From Rhizophagus clarus (taxonomy: Eukaryota; Glomeromycota; Glomeromycetes; Glomerales; Glomeraceae): a stretch of DNA of 64,000 nt. The stretch spans positions 1,084,501-1,148,500 of the forward strand of contig BLAL01000044.1 in NCBI GenBank assembly GCA_015698045.1, read 5' to 3'. The notes beneath the pieces are model-generated. The model was not told the origin of the DNA. It worked only from the letters and a program-made list of their open reading frames with translations, and did no database searches. Shown in pieces: positions 22,546 to 35,690 of the stretch. How positions within the stretch are numbered: position 1 is the first letter of the stretch; each line of letters opens with the position of its first letter. The translations under genes were made by a program, and so were the position numbers.

Positions 22546-23804
22546 CGAGGCAAAGTTTTGAGAAGCTAGCGTTTCAAAAATTTTGCTGATAGAAAATAGA
22601 TGGACATCTAGTCATATGACGAGAAACATCGGATTTGATAGGTCGTATAATAAAATCAAAATGAACATGTGATTTCCTTAATTCTGGCTGGAGCAAACTT
22701 AGCTGATTCTGGCAAAAATCGAAATAAATCAAACAAAAAATTTATGGGTCCTTGGTACAATGGTACTGGTTGCCGGAATGTTCTAAACCAATCAAAATAA
22801 TTTTCATATGATCAAATTCTGGAAAACCCCTTGGTCAGGGTATATTCCAATTATATGTTCATGTGACTAAACAGTGAGGCAGCAACTGATAGTTCGTGTA
22901 ACATAATTTATGCGTGAGAAAATTTAAATGCACAACATAGCGTCATAGCGCCACAAAAAAAAACAAGGTTAATCAGGTAAAGGGTCGCAGCAATAAAAAT
23001 TAAATTAACAAAAGTCGATAGTTTACCGATATTCTATATACTGATTTATTATCAATAATTTTGATATAACGATAGAATTTTTACTTTTCACTATATGAAA
23101 TAACATACAGTATAAATACCGGTATAATTTTGACATGATGGCATTTTTATGGATCCGGACACAATAGAATTTGATTATATTTCCAATTCACAAAATATGA
23201 AATTTAAAATGACAACTTTTATGCACCTTCATTTATCTTTCAAAAAATAACCCATTAAATGAATCAAAATAGAACAATCCGACCCAGGTGTTTCTATTCT
23301 TAATAAATCGGTAACGTAACACTGATAGGAAAAACATTTTTTGAAAGCTTTATGGCCCTTAATAAGAAATTATAAGGAGAAAGGTTCTAAAGAAGGTAGG
23401 TATTGACATAACGTGATCAATTTAAAATTTTAAATTATAAAAAAACAAAAAGGATTAAAAATCAACCAAATAGAGTGTTTGCATTTTGATTTGTTGTTCC
23501 ACAAGAGTAACAGCTATCATTGGATAACTTAAATTTTGGAAATAATATTAAAAGAGTTTGTTAACTTGAGAACTAAAAAAATAACGATGTCGCATTGGTA
23601 TTTCGTTATTTTGTTCTTAAATATATTGATTTCTTTGTGTTTATGTTCATTGTGGATATATTGTCTCATTTTTTTCTCACGCACTCACTTTCTCACGCCC
23701 CTTAAACAAATATTGATCTACAAAGATAGTTGCGTTGCATGTGAGCATATCCAATTCGTATATATAAAAACGACATAATTTTGAAATAAGTTGTGACTGT
23801 TAAA
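22546..23804. other. Divergent intergenic region between grx5 and the LKR/SDH gene
   Basis: 1.26 kb, contains both promoters. No coding block recognised. The A+T-rich tract before the + strand gene has a CGTATATATAAAAACG site (about 23757-23772), a plausible TATA box 33-48 bp upstream of that gene's ATG. Confidence 0.45.
23757..23772 (+). promoter_or_regulatory. Candidate TATA box of the LKR/SDH gene
   Basis: TATATATAAAA type sequence with the expected strand and distance, 33-48 bp before the ATG at 23805. Seen in sequence; function inferred. Confidence 0.35.
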
Positions 23805-26800
23805 ATGAATAGATTACCTGCTTTATGTCGTTCAAATCCTCGTTACTTAAATCAAACTTTTATTAGAAGATTAAATATAATTGCATTACGTCGTGAAGAC
23901 AAAAGTCGATGGGAACGTAGGGTTGCATTGACGCCCGATGATGTTTCAAAATTGATCAAAGAAACAGGTGTAAAAATATATGTACAACCATGTAATAAAC
24001 GTGTATTCAGCAATGAAAGATATGAACAAGTACGTAATAAATTTTTAACGGGTAGTCGCAACAGAACCACCGGAAAAGGCCATCGTTACCTCACGTGACC
24101 GTGGAAATACTATGATTTCTATCGCAAAGCACGAAATTCTAAGTTATTAAGTCTTTGATTATTTAGGCTGGCGCGGTAATTCAAGAAGATATTTCAACCG
24201 CAGATGTAATAATGGGGATTAAAGAAGTCCCGACTAAAAATTTAATCCCGAATAAGACGCATATATTCTTTTCCCATACACATAAAGGACAGAGATATAA
24301 TATGAATATGTTGCAAGATATTCTTGATAAGGTTAAATCTTTTATATTCGAATTTTTATTATGCCTCCTGAATTTGTAGATTTAACTTTTATTGCGTTAT
24401 ACTTTTTTTTTTTTAGAAAATACGTTTGATTGATTATGAATTGATGACGAATGAAGAGAAAAAACGTCTGGTATTATTCGGAACTCATGCTGGTTACGCA
24501 GGTAAGAATGAATATATAAGCACGAAACTTTTTTTTTATATATATATACGATTGTATTGAAATTAAGTGATTTTTTCGTAGGAATGATTGACGGACTTCA
24601 TGGATTGGGATTAAGACTTTTGGGATTGGGTTATAATACGTCATTCATGGTATAATGATAAATTAACATTCCTTCTTCTACTTATCATCGATTAACAGAT
24701 TTTAATCTCCAAACAGCACATTGCAATGTCACATTCGTATAAATCTCTCGATTCTGCTATATCATCAGTCAAGAACGTGGGTGAATCAATTACTGCGGAA
24801 GGATTGCCTAAAGATTTAGGTCCGATGACTTTTGTGTTTACAGGATCTGGGAATGTTTCTAATGTAAGAGAAGTACTGTTGTTCCTTTAATAAATTTAAT
24901 TTCTAGAATTAACCAAAGGGTATTTGAATTTTAAAGGGAGCACAAGAGATATTCAGACACTTGCCGCATGAGTATATAGACGCTAAAGATTTAAAAGAAT
25001 GTGTTTCAACTCCACGTAAGTGTCAATTAACAATTAGTTTTAATGTTTGTTTATTTATGCTATATTACTTATATTTTTTTTCAATGTCTTAAAACAGATA
25101 ATTATAATAACAAGAAAATTTACGGTTGTCAAATTAAACTTCAAGATTACCTTGTTCATAAGAACTTGGGAAGATTCATATCAAAAAGTGATTATTATGC
25201 TAATCCCGACGAATACGAATGTGAATTTCACACAAAGGTAAGAAAAATTTTTATCTATATATGCGAGAAAAAAAAAATTTTTCTAAGTTTATTATAATAG
25301 ATTGCCCCATATACTACGATGCTTATACATGGATCTTATTGGAATACACAATATCCGAGATTATTAACTAACGAACATTTGAGAGCTATTCAAGCGGATC
25401 CAAGTAACAAAAATAGATTATTAGCTATTGCTGACATAAGCTGTGATATAAACGTAAGAATTTAATCGTCGTACAATAGAGTATAACTAAGTATAATTTT
25501 GTAAATTTAACTAGTTTTACTTTTAGGGCGCGCTGGAATTTCTTTCTCATTCAACCACAATTGATGATCCATTTTATTATGTGGATGCTGTTAACAACCA
25601 GGAACATAAGAAGTATGTAATTTAAAATAATAGAACTGTGCCACCTGGATTTGATTTTAAAGGGTTTTCCTAATTATAGTGACGAAGGAAAAGGAACACA
25701 AATAATGGCAGTTGATATTCTCCCTACAGAAATTCCACTTGAAAGCAGTAAACATTTCAGCAAATCTCTTTATCCATTTATGAATGATTTGGTTAGTAAA
25801 CAACAATACAATTTGATAATTAAGCATCACTAATTAATTCATCCTTATTCGTTCGTATTTATTTAGATTAATGGAAATATTGATCAAAATTCCGTACTTT
25901 CAAGAGCAACTATCGCTAAAGATGGAAAATTAACAGATCCTCACACAGATTTATATAATTTATTACCAAAAAACGACAGTTTAATTTCAACTTTAGAATC
26001 TAGAAAAAGTAAAAAGAAGATTTTATTATTGGGAAGTGGATTTGTAGCTAAACCTTTAGTGGATTATTTAAGCAAGCAGGAGGATTTATCATTGATAATT
26101 GGTAAGTCACGTGTTATTGTTTTATTTCTTAATTTTTCTTTTTGTTCTTAATGTGCTCGATAACTTATTTCATATTATTTTAATTAGCTAGCAATATGCA
26201 AGCCGAAGCTCTTGCTCTAACACATGGAAATCAAGATATTGAAACTGTCGATTTAGATGTGAATAATAAAGAGAAGTTATCAAATTTGGTTCAAGGAGCT
26301 GATATCGTCGTTAGGTAAAGTTTATTTTATAATAAATTTGTATTATTAATAAATTATCTAATTTACAACACGTTATATTCTATTTAGCCTTATACCAGCA
26401 CCTTTTCATCCAATCGTTGCAGAGACGTGTATTACACATAAGAAAAATATGGTTACAGCTAGTTATATTTCACCAGAAATGAAAGCATTAGATGAACGGT
26501 AATAAAAAAGTTTTAAATTCCGATAATATAACGTGTGATGTAGGAGTGTCGAATAAATTGAATAATCATACATTCTTTTTCAGAGCCAAACAAGCTGGGA
26601 TTACAATTCTTAACGAGATAGGAGTTGATCCCGGGATCGATCACCTATCCGCTATGAAGATTATTGATGAAGTTAAAGCTGAAGGTGGAGAAGTAAGTTA
26701 TTATGGTCCGGTGCAAAAAGATTTGTACACCGTCAAAAAAAAGTGAGATTTACATCAAAAAAAATATTGTATCACCAAAAACAAAGCAGGCTAAAAATAA

Positions 26801-29158
26801 AATATTTGTTGGAACGTAATCTAACATACCCCTTGCCATAAGTTTTTAATCATTGCTATGAATCAAAATGAAATGGCACACCACTAATAGATAACGAAAA
26901 ATTGATAATAATCAATGTTCTTAATTACTTTTTGAGGGATAAGTCCATAAGAGAGAGCCATCAGAAGCTATTATTACGCAAGCGAGTTGCTGGGGTGTTG
27001 ATGTATCTAAAAGTACAGTTAGAAGTGTGATACCGAACTGGAACAGTCACAGTGAGCAATACATTCACACCATACAAAGGCCTCGGATGACCTATTTTAG
27101 AACTCAATGAAATATATCTGAACTTTTAAGTTCACAATATTGCTTTTTCTGGTGAATTATGGAAGCCAGAACTCTTGGAGCTGGTTCAAATGAACAAAAA
27201 AAAAAGCTCCAATTTCTTGTATTAAATCATAGAACAGTATAAACATGAAGTTAATCTTATCCTTCCTACTTCAACTAATTGGAGGTGTTTGGGCAGTTGT
27301 AAAGGGCGAAGTTGCACCCTCAGGTCCACATCCGAACCTTTTGTCTGTTCAAGACAAACTTGTAGATGCGTTCAAAAATAAATTACTTATCATTAGGTCT
27401 TGGTAGAGGATACTAAAAATGCTAAGACATATTTTGAGGTTGACGAGGGCGCAAAATTGATGGTACGATTAATTGAAGAAGAATTTGACGATTATAGTAG
27501 TTCTGATGATGATCACATGATTTAATTTGATCATAAAAAAGAAAATCTACTTAATTTTCTTTATTGGCGTTTTTTTTGATGTACGAATCTTTTTGCACCG
27601 GGCCATATTAGCAATATAAAATGCAAAAATACGCTATTTAGATAATTTTTCTTAAAAAAATTCTTCTTATTTAAATAGGTAACGTCATTTATTTCATGGT
27701 GTGGAGGATTGCCAGCTCCAGAAGACTCGGGTGTTCCACTTGGATATAAATTTAGTTGGTCACCAAGAGGTACCCTTACAGCAGCATTAAATGATGCAAG
27801 ATTCTGGATGAATGGAAAAGTGAGAATTGATATAAGGTTAATTCCTTTTTATTCGATTCTTTAATTGTAACGTTTACATATGTTTTTGTTATAATATAGC
27901 ATCATGAAATCCCAGGAGAAAAATTGTTAAAATCTCATTTTCCAACAGTAACTATCTATCCTGGACTAGTGTTTGAAGGATTTGCAAATAGAGATTCTTT
28001 GTCATATATTAATACTTACGGATTGGCTCCTTTAGAAACAAAAAGTGCAATGTTTAGAGGAACATTAAGATACAAAGTATGTAAATAATTTGTTCTTTTT
28101 TAAAATATTTTTTATATTATGAATTCTAACGACTTAAAATTATTTTTTTTTTTGTAGGGGTTTTCCGATCTTATGTATTCATTTTATAAACTTGGTTTTT
28201 TGGATACTAATGCCGAAAAATCTAAATATCTTACATGGGTATATTTGGTTTATTAATTATCATATATATATGTATATTTTTTTAAAAAAAAATTTAATTA
28301 TTTTTAAAAATAATAATATAGTCAGATTTTCTTGACCATAAACTTTTCGGATCACACGATAACGAACCTACTGAAGCTTCAAGGGTATCAGCAATTGCTG
28401 ATAAATTAAATTTATCAAAAAATCATCAAATGGTTGAGAAAGTTGTAGATGCTTTGAAATGGTATTTAAATAATAAATATGATGAAATATTTAATTTTTA
28501 AAATATAAATTAAATTTTTTTTTTTTTTTTTTTTATAGGCTATCTTTAATGCCTGATTCAAATACACCATTAGCATCATCATTGATACCATCAACAGCAA
28601 ATACCTCAACATCACTTGATACATTTTGTTCATTACTTCAACAAAAATTAAGATATAATCAAGGAGAAAGAGATTTATTAGTATTACATCATGATTTCGG
28701 AATTAAATTGAAAAATGGAGAAGAGGTGATTTATCATTTTTGCTTTTTTAAAAGTTATCATTTAAATAATTAAAAATCTAATATTAATTGAAATATTATT
28801 ATATTTTACTTAGAGAACTAAAACATCTACGCTAGTAAGTCTTGGATCTTTGGATACATACACGGCAATGGCGCAACTTGTTGGATTACCTGCAGCTATA
28901 GCAACTGAAATGATTGTAAGAGGTAACTAAGCAAATACAATACTTTTTTATTTAAATCATTTTAATCAAAAATACTTATATTTGTTTATTTTAGGAAAAA
29001 TTAAGGATACGGGTATTTTAGCGCCAACTTTGCCACATATTTATAATCCTATATTACAAAGTTTAGATAATAAAGGTATTAAGATTGTAGAGAATACAAT
29101 TAACAATAGAGGAATGAAAGGAAATTTAAGTTGGAATGGAAGTGGAATTTGGGAATAA
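23805..29158 (+). CDS. Bifunctional lysine-2-oxoglutarate reductase / saccharopine dehydrogenase (AASS type, 21 exons)
   Basis: Exons: 23805-24029, 24167-24331, 24417-24501, 24582-24649, 24717-24863, 24937-25015, 25098-25237, 25301-25453, 25527-25612, 25680-25791, 25867-26101, 26188-26314, 26388-26498, 26584-26692, 27679-27819, 27900-28076, 28158-28238, 28322-28461, 28539-28725, 28814-28922 and 28995-29158; 2841 nt, 946 residues (human AASS is 926). The N-terminal half is the lysine-ketoglutarate reductase ([18 protein letters not shown] near the start; [19 protein letters not shown]). The C-terminal half is saccharopine dehydrogenase ([18 protein letters not shown]ossmann motif; [30 protein letters not shown]). 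It would turn lysine plus 2-oxoglutarate into aminoadipate semialdehyde plus glutamate, or run towards biosynthesis. A Ser/Arg-rich N-terminus suggests mitochondrial import. The start at 23805 is the first in-frame ATG. Intron 14 is 986 nt because of an inserted mariner-like element; the others are mostly 64-137 nt. Confidence 0.93.
26704..27605 (+). mobile_element. Tc1/mariner-like element inside intron 14 of the LKR/SDH gene
   Basis: 902 bp bounded by inverted repeats of about 38 bp: left TGGTCCGGTGCAAAAAGATT at 26704, right end the complement of TGGCCCGGTGCAAAAAGATT ending at 27605. Both are flanked by TA (26702-26703 and 27606-27607), the target duplication of Tc1/mariner elements. The interior is a corroded transposase gene: a helix-turn-helix-like segment [16 protein letters not shown] (about 27000-27045), and a C-terminal piece reading [15 protein letters not shown] and ending HMI-stop near 27524. 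It has stops and frameshifts, so it is not autonomous. The element is in a spliced-out intron, so the host frame is intact. Confidence 0.85.
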
Positions 29159-29307
29159 AAACTATTATACTCACATAATTTTTTTTTCCGTCGGTTTTTT
29201 ATAATGTATTTTTAATAATTCCTAATTATTAAACTAAATGAATTTATTATTATTATTATTTCTATTTAATTATTCTATATTGTAATCAAAATTGAATTAT
29301 AAATAAA

Positions 29308-30644
29308 TTATTTGATTTTTTTCAATGTTCTCATTGATGCTATGATAGAAATAACCAACAAAACTGTATTAATTACAAATCCAATTACACAACCAGATTT
29401 TATATCTGCTTGATTAGACATTGTCTGATATAAGATTATTATTAATATTTTTTTTTTTTTTTTTTCCAGGAAAAATATATAAAAAGGAAACAGTTAGTTA
29501 ATAAAGTAAAACAGTTTAGAAAGGACACCGATATTATCATTAAGAATTACTTACAGCGTAAGAAGCCCCTAAATGACTTAATACTACCCAAATAATATAA
29601 TAATAATTTCTTTTTGGATCTCTAAATCCTTCAAAAGCAAGTATCATCCACGTTGTATGTAATAATATAAATAAACATGTCGTGATTGCTAAAAGCATTA
29701 ACAATATCATCAAAAAAAAAAGGAAAAAAAAAGGTAATGAATAAATATTTATATGTATATGTAAAAAAAGAAAAAAGATTTTAATAATTTAAAAATTTAC
29801 TTTACCTCCGGTAAAAAATAATGTTAAAGTAGGACATGACTTGCACATTATTACTCCAGATCCAACCGAAATAATTAAAGGATTAATATAAGTAACTAAT
29901 CCGTTCATTAATCCAAATCCCAATCCACTCGCTAAACATTTCATATTTAACAGATGAAAAATTAAGATGTATTTTTTTTTTTTTTTTTAAATCAATTAAG
30001 TGAAATATTATTTTTACCGAAAGCAAAAGCAGATACATTATACGGTGATTTTGGATTAGCAGATGCAAGTACAAGTCCATTTTCAGCCCGACTATATAAT
30101 AAATTTTTTTTTTTATAAATTTAAAATAAATCAAAAAAGTAGTGATAATAAAAAATTATTAAAAAATAAATTTATAAAAATTTACCGTAATATTTTATAA
30201 AGAAACCAACGAAATAATTCTTGTAATAAAACACTATATAATATTGTAATTGGATTTTCTGTTGCATCTGATTTAGAAAAAAACCAAATCGAAGAAGCAA
30301 CTAATATCGATATTAACCAAAAGAATGCACTAATAAGAAAGAAATGAATTATTTTCCATGAAAATAATAAATAAATAAATAAATATATATATATATTTTT
30401 ACTATTAATAAAAAGTTTAATTTATTTACTTTACCTTGATATCATCAAAATAACAAGTTGTGCATCTTTTGCAATTGTTAGAAAGAATAGAGCAAGCGAA
30501 GGACCAAATGCTATATAATACAATAAATAAAATTGATTACTTTTTCAATTTTCGATAAATGTAGAAATTAAATAGTATTTAAAATATAAAAATATATGTT
30601 ATCATACCCGTTAAAGCACAACCAAAGAATGTTAGTAATGTCAT
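29308..30644 (-). CDS. APH1: APH-1 family gamma-secretase subunit (7 exons)
   Basis: Minus-strand exons 30644-30608, 30510-30435, 30329-30186, 30091-30018, 29931-29806, 29688-29555 and 29424-29308 total 708 nt, 235 residues (human APH1A about 247-265). APH-1 is the seven-pass scaffold of gamma-secretase, which with presenilin, nicastrin and PEN-2 cuts type I membrane proteins. Family landmarks seen: FFGCALTAFGPSLALFFLT at the N-terminus, SVLLQELFRWFLYKIL, a G-x-G-x-G-x3-G run in membrane segment 4 (ASGLGFGLMNG), and the two conserved His residues of segments 5 and 6, H163 (LLHTTW) and H191 (LSHLGAS). The loop FEGFRDPKRNYYY matches the FDACERRRYW position of the human protein. All introns are GT..AG. 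Convergent with the LKR/SDH gene, 149 bp between stop codons. Call firm from several motifs in order. Confidence 0.92.
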
Positions 30645-33180
30645 TATTGATTATTAGTAAAATAAAGTAATAAAGTATTAAATATATAAAATGAGACAGT
30701 TAATTATTTTTGTGGACTATTTTATGTAAAATGATTATACATTTGTGCGACAATGCAATTTGCTTTACTGCGCTTTAATTAAATACACTTGTACTGTACA
30801 CTGTATCGAAGATCTATATAATTGGGATGAAATTCGAAAGACAGAGTAAACAATGGATTTTTTTCTTTCAGTATTTACAAAATAATTATTAATTCGTGCG
30901 TGTTCCATAAAATTTTAATTAGTGACATTAGGTGAATGTTATATATACTGTAATTTTATTTACGCAGAATCTTGATCCGGAAATGCAAGGTATCAAATTT
31001 TTACAAACCTAACTTTAGAGACATAAATATGCTATTTGACTATCTTTTTACTAAAAGTCTGGTAAAATTTTTAAGCACTAAAAGACACTTTAATAAGAGC
31101 TGAAATATTAAATCTAAAAATCGAAACTTGAAACATTTTAAAGATAACTTCGTTATCCAGCGATTGTAAAAGGATGAAATTCAGTTCATTGGATTCGTCT
31201 CATCAAGACGCATCTAATGGTAGTAAATTCATGTTTCTAGGATTAATAATAGAATATAGATTCCAAATTACCAATAAAATATTATATACACTTTAATATC
31301 ACCGATTGCGAATTAATGTTTTTAATATAAATATTTATGTCCTTTAAAAGTTATCTTCTGATGACATCTCCATTCCCTATTTGTCAATATAAATTTTTCA
31401 GCAATTTAAATTTTAATTTAAAACCTTCTTTATAACAATAAATAATACGTTATTTTAAATTTTTATATCATTCACTGTAAAATATAAAATCAAATATAAT
31501 ATCATAAATTCTCTTGCTACCTCTATCATTTTCTGCTTACGCTATTTCTTAAAAGCCAATAAAATGCCACTTGTGTTTCGTGAAAAATAAAATAATGTAT
31601 GCGAAACCACATGAATTTTATTTAAAATTAATTATTATATATATACCGTAAATTTTTATTAGATTAAAAAAAGAAATTGGTTTAACGTGTAATTGTAAAA
31701 TTGCATACTACATTGTCTCATTAATCCAGAAGTCAAATTTTTTTTGAATGTTTTAAATATATTTTTTTGGTAAGCTAAAGTATAAGTTGATGTTAGAGTT
31801 TCCATCCAAGATTCTCTTAACTCATCATGCTTCTTAGTAATAGTGGCTTGAAGCAACTTGTTAGGTAAGAGTAATCCCGTGACATCAACCAAATTCTAAT
31901 TTTATCAACTGAATTTTTCTTCTAAATTCTTTAATTTCTATAGATTCTAAATCTTGTCTGTGAGTTTGCATACTAAAAAGCTTCTCCCTAGTGATTCCGT
32001 TTTGAATAACTGTGAACTAAACTCTACTCTATATTCTTTGCACTCTTAATAAAAACATATGAAGTTTTCTGCTTATGATGTCATCTAAGCATGTATTTAA
32101 TGTAATGGATGTATAAAATACTTTGATCCATCTTAGAGTATCACTACAATACTTCAACTTTCTTTTTCCCTCTTAACAGTTAATGATAATCATCATCTTT
32201 CCATCAATTATACACCAAGTACTTTTTGTTGCGCAAGTTTTTTGTACTCATCGCACTGCACTTTTTATTTTATGAAGCATCACCAACATTAATCTTTGCC
32301 GATTATCAGTAGTGAAATATTAAGTATTGTAAATAGTTATGACACTTTCGATTATATACAGTATAATTTTTTTTTTTTTTTTTTTGACATTTCCTGGCAA
32401 TGATGCCACTTTAAATACTTGCTTGCTTGTAACAATTAAATTACAATGGGTTATAGTATTTCACAATATTTAACAATTCACATCAGTTTAAGGTTTATAC
32501 TCTTATAGCTTTGCTTGATTAATATATTGTGTATAGATATATGAATATTTTTAAATATTTTATTTCTACTCATAAGGACATATCATTCATCCTACAAAGT
32601 ATATCTTGATTTAGTACTGTTATAGTTATTCTTATCTTGTTTTCTATGTTTTTTTTTTAATATATTAGCTGATAGCTGATAAATCTGAAGCTTACTCTTC
32701 AGAACTGGTTAATGATTTAATCTAAGGTTTTTATGTATTCTGGAAATGCGATTGGTCTTATATCAAAGATTTTGCTTTCCCAATCTTTAAGTATTGGAAA
32801 TTGGTAAGATTATCTTTACTTATAATTATAATATGTCTCATTGCAGTCCTGCTTTGGCGGACCGGATACTTGTAATTATTTTATCCCTTCTTTTTCTTTT
32901 TCATTCTTTTTTTATCCTCTTTTTTTTTTTTGTTTTTCTTTATCTTTTTTATTATTTTTCACTTCTTCATCCTTTTCATTTCTTATTATTTTCTTTATTT
33001 CTTTTTATTTCATAATTTTAATTTATTAAATGAAAGAAATTAGTTTAATAGAAGGTAGGATCTTTCTTTTTTACAAGATGAGTTGAATGACATGTGTAGG
33101 GAGAGATATAAATAGAAATATCTTTTCAGATCGAATTTTAATACAGTCATAAATATCAATTATATAGTCCTGTAACTTCA
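30645..33180. other. Gene-poor stretch with low-complexity tracts
   Basis: Holds the aph-1 promoter. A minus-strand open frame at 31659-31892 (77 codons; KKHDELRESWMETLTSTYTL) has a natural composition but no ATG-linked family features; it may be a gene fragment. The rest shows nothing recognisable. Confidence 0.4.
32875..33013. repeat. Pyrimidine-rich tract (T/C)
   Basis: About 140 bases almost entirely T and C on the plus strand (CTTCTTTTTCTTTTTCATTC style), with few purines. Low-complexity homopyrimidine DNA can adopt triplex structure; no other function is evident. Confidence 0.7.
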
Positions 33181-33910
33181 TTTTTAAGTGTCCTAGGGCA
33201 GCCACAAATTCATTGAATCTTGGGTTTCATTCAAATACAAGAGCTGGCATGTCTTTGTCTCTTTTCAAAGCTTGGAAAATCAGATTTACTTCTATGCTTT
33301 GTTTTAATGTTCCTCAAAAGTCGCATTTTTGCCTCACTCAACCATGAAGGGTATTGAACGACCCTCACTATGTCGTTGAGCCAATGCCAAGGAATAAATT
33401 TTACCTCTAGTACGCATATTAAAGGATTGGATGCGCCATTTGCTGTAAGATTTATAATAATTGCAGTCCTGTCTGGCCTGTAACACCATTACAAAGTCCT
33501 AGAGCAATGAACCCTGCTGAGTCTAATAATATAAGTCCAATAAAATTGTTCATCATCTGGCCAATTTGATTAATAGTCCAGTTGATTTTATAAGTTCAAT
33601 TGGCTCAATAGCCATCACTGTTTGAGTTTCATTCAAATATAAGGGCTGGCATTTCTTTGTCTCTTTTCAAAGCTCAGATGACCAAAATAACTGTGTAAAA
33701 AAGGGGAAGCTTTCAGTTACTAAAAAAAAAAGAATATTAATCAATATATATGAACATAAACAGAATTAATTTAACTACTAAATTTTACATACTTGTGCCG
33801 CTCTTTTTTGCTAACTTTTTAAATCTTGTTTTCTTGAACTGTATAATAAATAGTTGTCGAAAAGCCTTTTACAAAGTTGATAAATATCATAACTATATTT
33901 AAACGGGTTT
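33180..33910. repeat. Dispersed repeat, copies 2 and 3
   Basis: Contains a 60-bp block twice, at 33225-33285 and 33625-33685 (TTTCATTCAAATA.AAG..CTGGCAT.TCTTTGTCTCTTTTCAAAGC), and matches the 19320-19800 repeat through 33420-33910. Unknown repeat class. Confidence 0.6.
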
Positions 33911-35039
33911 GACATACTTTGGAGACGGAGGAAAATAGTTGAAGTATTTAAATATTATTTTATCATATGTATTATTGTCATTATTTAATAAATATTATTT
34001 TATCAAAGTATTTAAATATTATTTTATCATTAAATTGATGTTATATATGGTCGATAATATATATTAAAAATGGCTTTTATTGATTAAATTTGGAATAGCA
34101 CTGCCACAAAATTAAATGGTATACAATAGATAAAAATCGAATCTAAAATCGAAAATTCTAATCCTGGATAGTAACTTTACTTAAAATAATAGTTATTCGG
34201 ATGGCCCTGGGATAACCTAATTTATCTTAACTTATCCGGATTGAAACCTTTCTTCTATTACCTCTTGAAATTGCTTGAGAGATTGAAGAAACAAAAAGTA
34301 AAAAAAGCTAAAGTTCGAATTAAGGTCTTCTATACAGACGAAATTTATCTGATATATGGATCAGGACAAGGAAAAAGGGTGTGAATTTGATCAATCAGTC
34401 GACTATATTCTTCATATTAAATAATAAACAGGATGGTAAGTGCACATCACGTCTCTTTGAGATGAAGTGGGAATGGGATCAGACAAGAGACTTGTTTCAA
34501 TGGACAGTAGATCGATTTGGGTATATCAAAGGAAATGTACGTCCCACTTTTAATCATCGAGTTTAGCCCACCGCCATGAGCCAAACTAGTGATGCGGTGT
34601 ATACATGTAAAGAATAATCATAATATTACGTATTTTTTTTTTCCGTTAATAATAATTCAATTGCAGGAAAGAATGACAGCCGAACAAAAGCATTCAACTG
34701 ATAGTATGTCAAAAAGCCGGCTACTGGGATTAGATAAAATAGTGCTACAGTATATGAACTACTTATTGGACGAATCACAACGAAAGAATTGGATAAATAT
34801 TGTTCTCAGCATAAAAAGCTTAAAAAGAAGGTTAAATGAGAAAAAGTATTGTAGATTGATTAGAGGATGAAATTATTGGCTATGGAGTGTTGTCATTGCA
34901 ACGAAGAACTCATAAATAGCATTTAAACGAAAAAAGAATAATTTATAAGACACGAATTCTCAAGGAGGTGGCGGACCGCTACTCGATAATCAGTTATTTT
35001 TCTAGGTTTTGGTTGGGAATTCTGGAAATAAAATAAGCT
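33911..35039. other. Intergenic with two unrecognised open frames
   Basis: A direct duplication of TTTAAATATTATTTTATCAT (33939-33958, 34009-34029) is present. Open frames at about 34430-34566 (SRLFEMKWEWDQTRDLFQWT) and 34670-34870 (KHSTDSMSKSRLLGLDKIVL) may be exons of a degenerate gene, joined across a T-rich intron-like stretch, but I do not recognise a family. Confidence 0.3.
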
Positions 35040-35196
35040 TTGTATGTAGTTTTTTTTTGATTTTTTTTTTTTTTTTAGAAAGGAACGGTTTGCTAATTGT
35101 TCCTATTTTTTTTAGGTATTAGTAGTGTTTCAATTGGGACTTCTGAGAAAGAAGGTTATAACATATTATTCTTATGAACTTTATGTTTTTTTTTTT

Positions 35197-35229
<33 letters not shown>

Positions 35230-35690
35230 TAGGTATACTAACCATTCCTATTTTTTTCTAGATTTTAATAGTGCAATCAACCAATCGAAATCCTAATAAT
35301 TTTGTGCGTAAAATAAAAAATGATTCCTACAGTTCAGAACATAAATTCATATGCATTAACGAACTTAATTTTTTTCTATATTTTTTTTTTTAATAAAGAA
35401 ACAAAAGAAACGTTAATTAATGTTTTTAATAAGTTTCAAAGTTAATGTCTCCGTAAAGTTTTCTTTTTTTGTTTTTTTCTGAAGAAATAGTCTATTGACT
35501 ATTATCTTCTTTTTTTTTGTAAGTTGAATCAGCTTTTTTTAAGTATGGATTATAAATAGGAAGTTGTTTTTAACTTCGAAACTCGTTTTTTTTTTATAGT
35601 TAGGTGTAAATTCATTTAGTACAAGAGGAAATTGTTTACTAATTATTTCCTTGTTTTTTTTTAATAAGGTTTACCCTTGGATGGCTTTTT
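35040..35690. repeat. Short array of T-rich, splice-acceptor-like units
   Basis: Units repeat a pattern of GTTTACTAATT/GTATACTAACC, then CCTATTTTTTTTAG/CTAG, then about 60 bp, at about 35085, 35230, 35405 and 35630, with T-runs of up to about 30 bases (35183-35226). Same style as the larger array at 39830-41390. Confidence 0.5.

Noticed and set aside
34381..34870. Two neighbouring plus-strand frames considered as a spliced gene
   Set aside because: Sequence looks protein-like (WEWDQTRDLFQWT) but no start, no clear domain and no firm splice pair; left as unrecognised.
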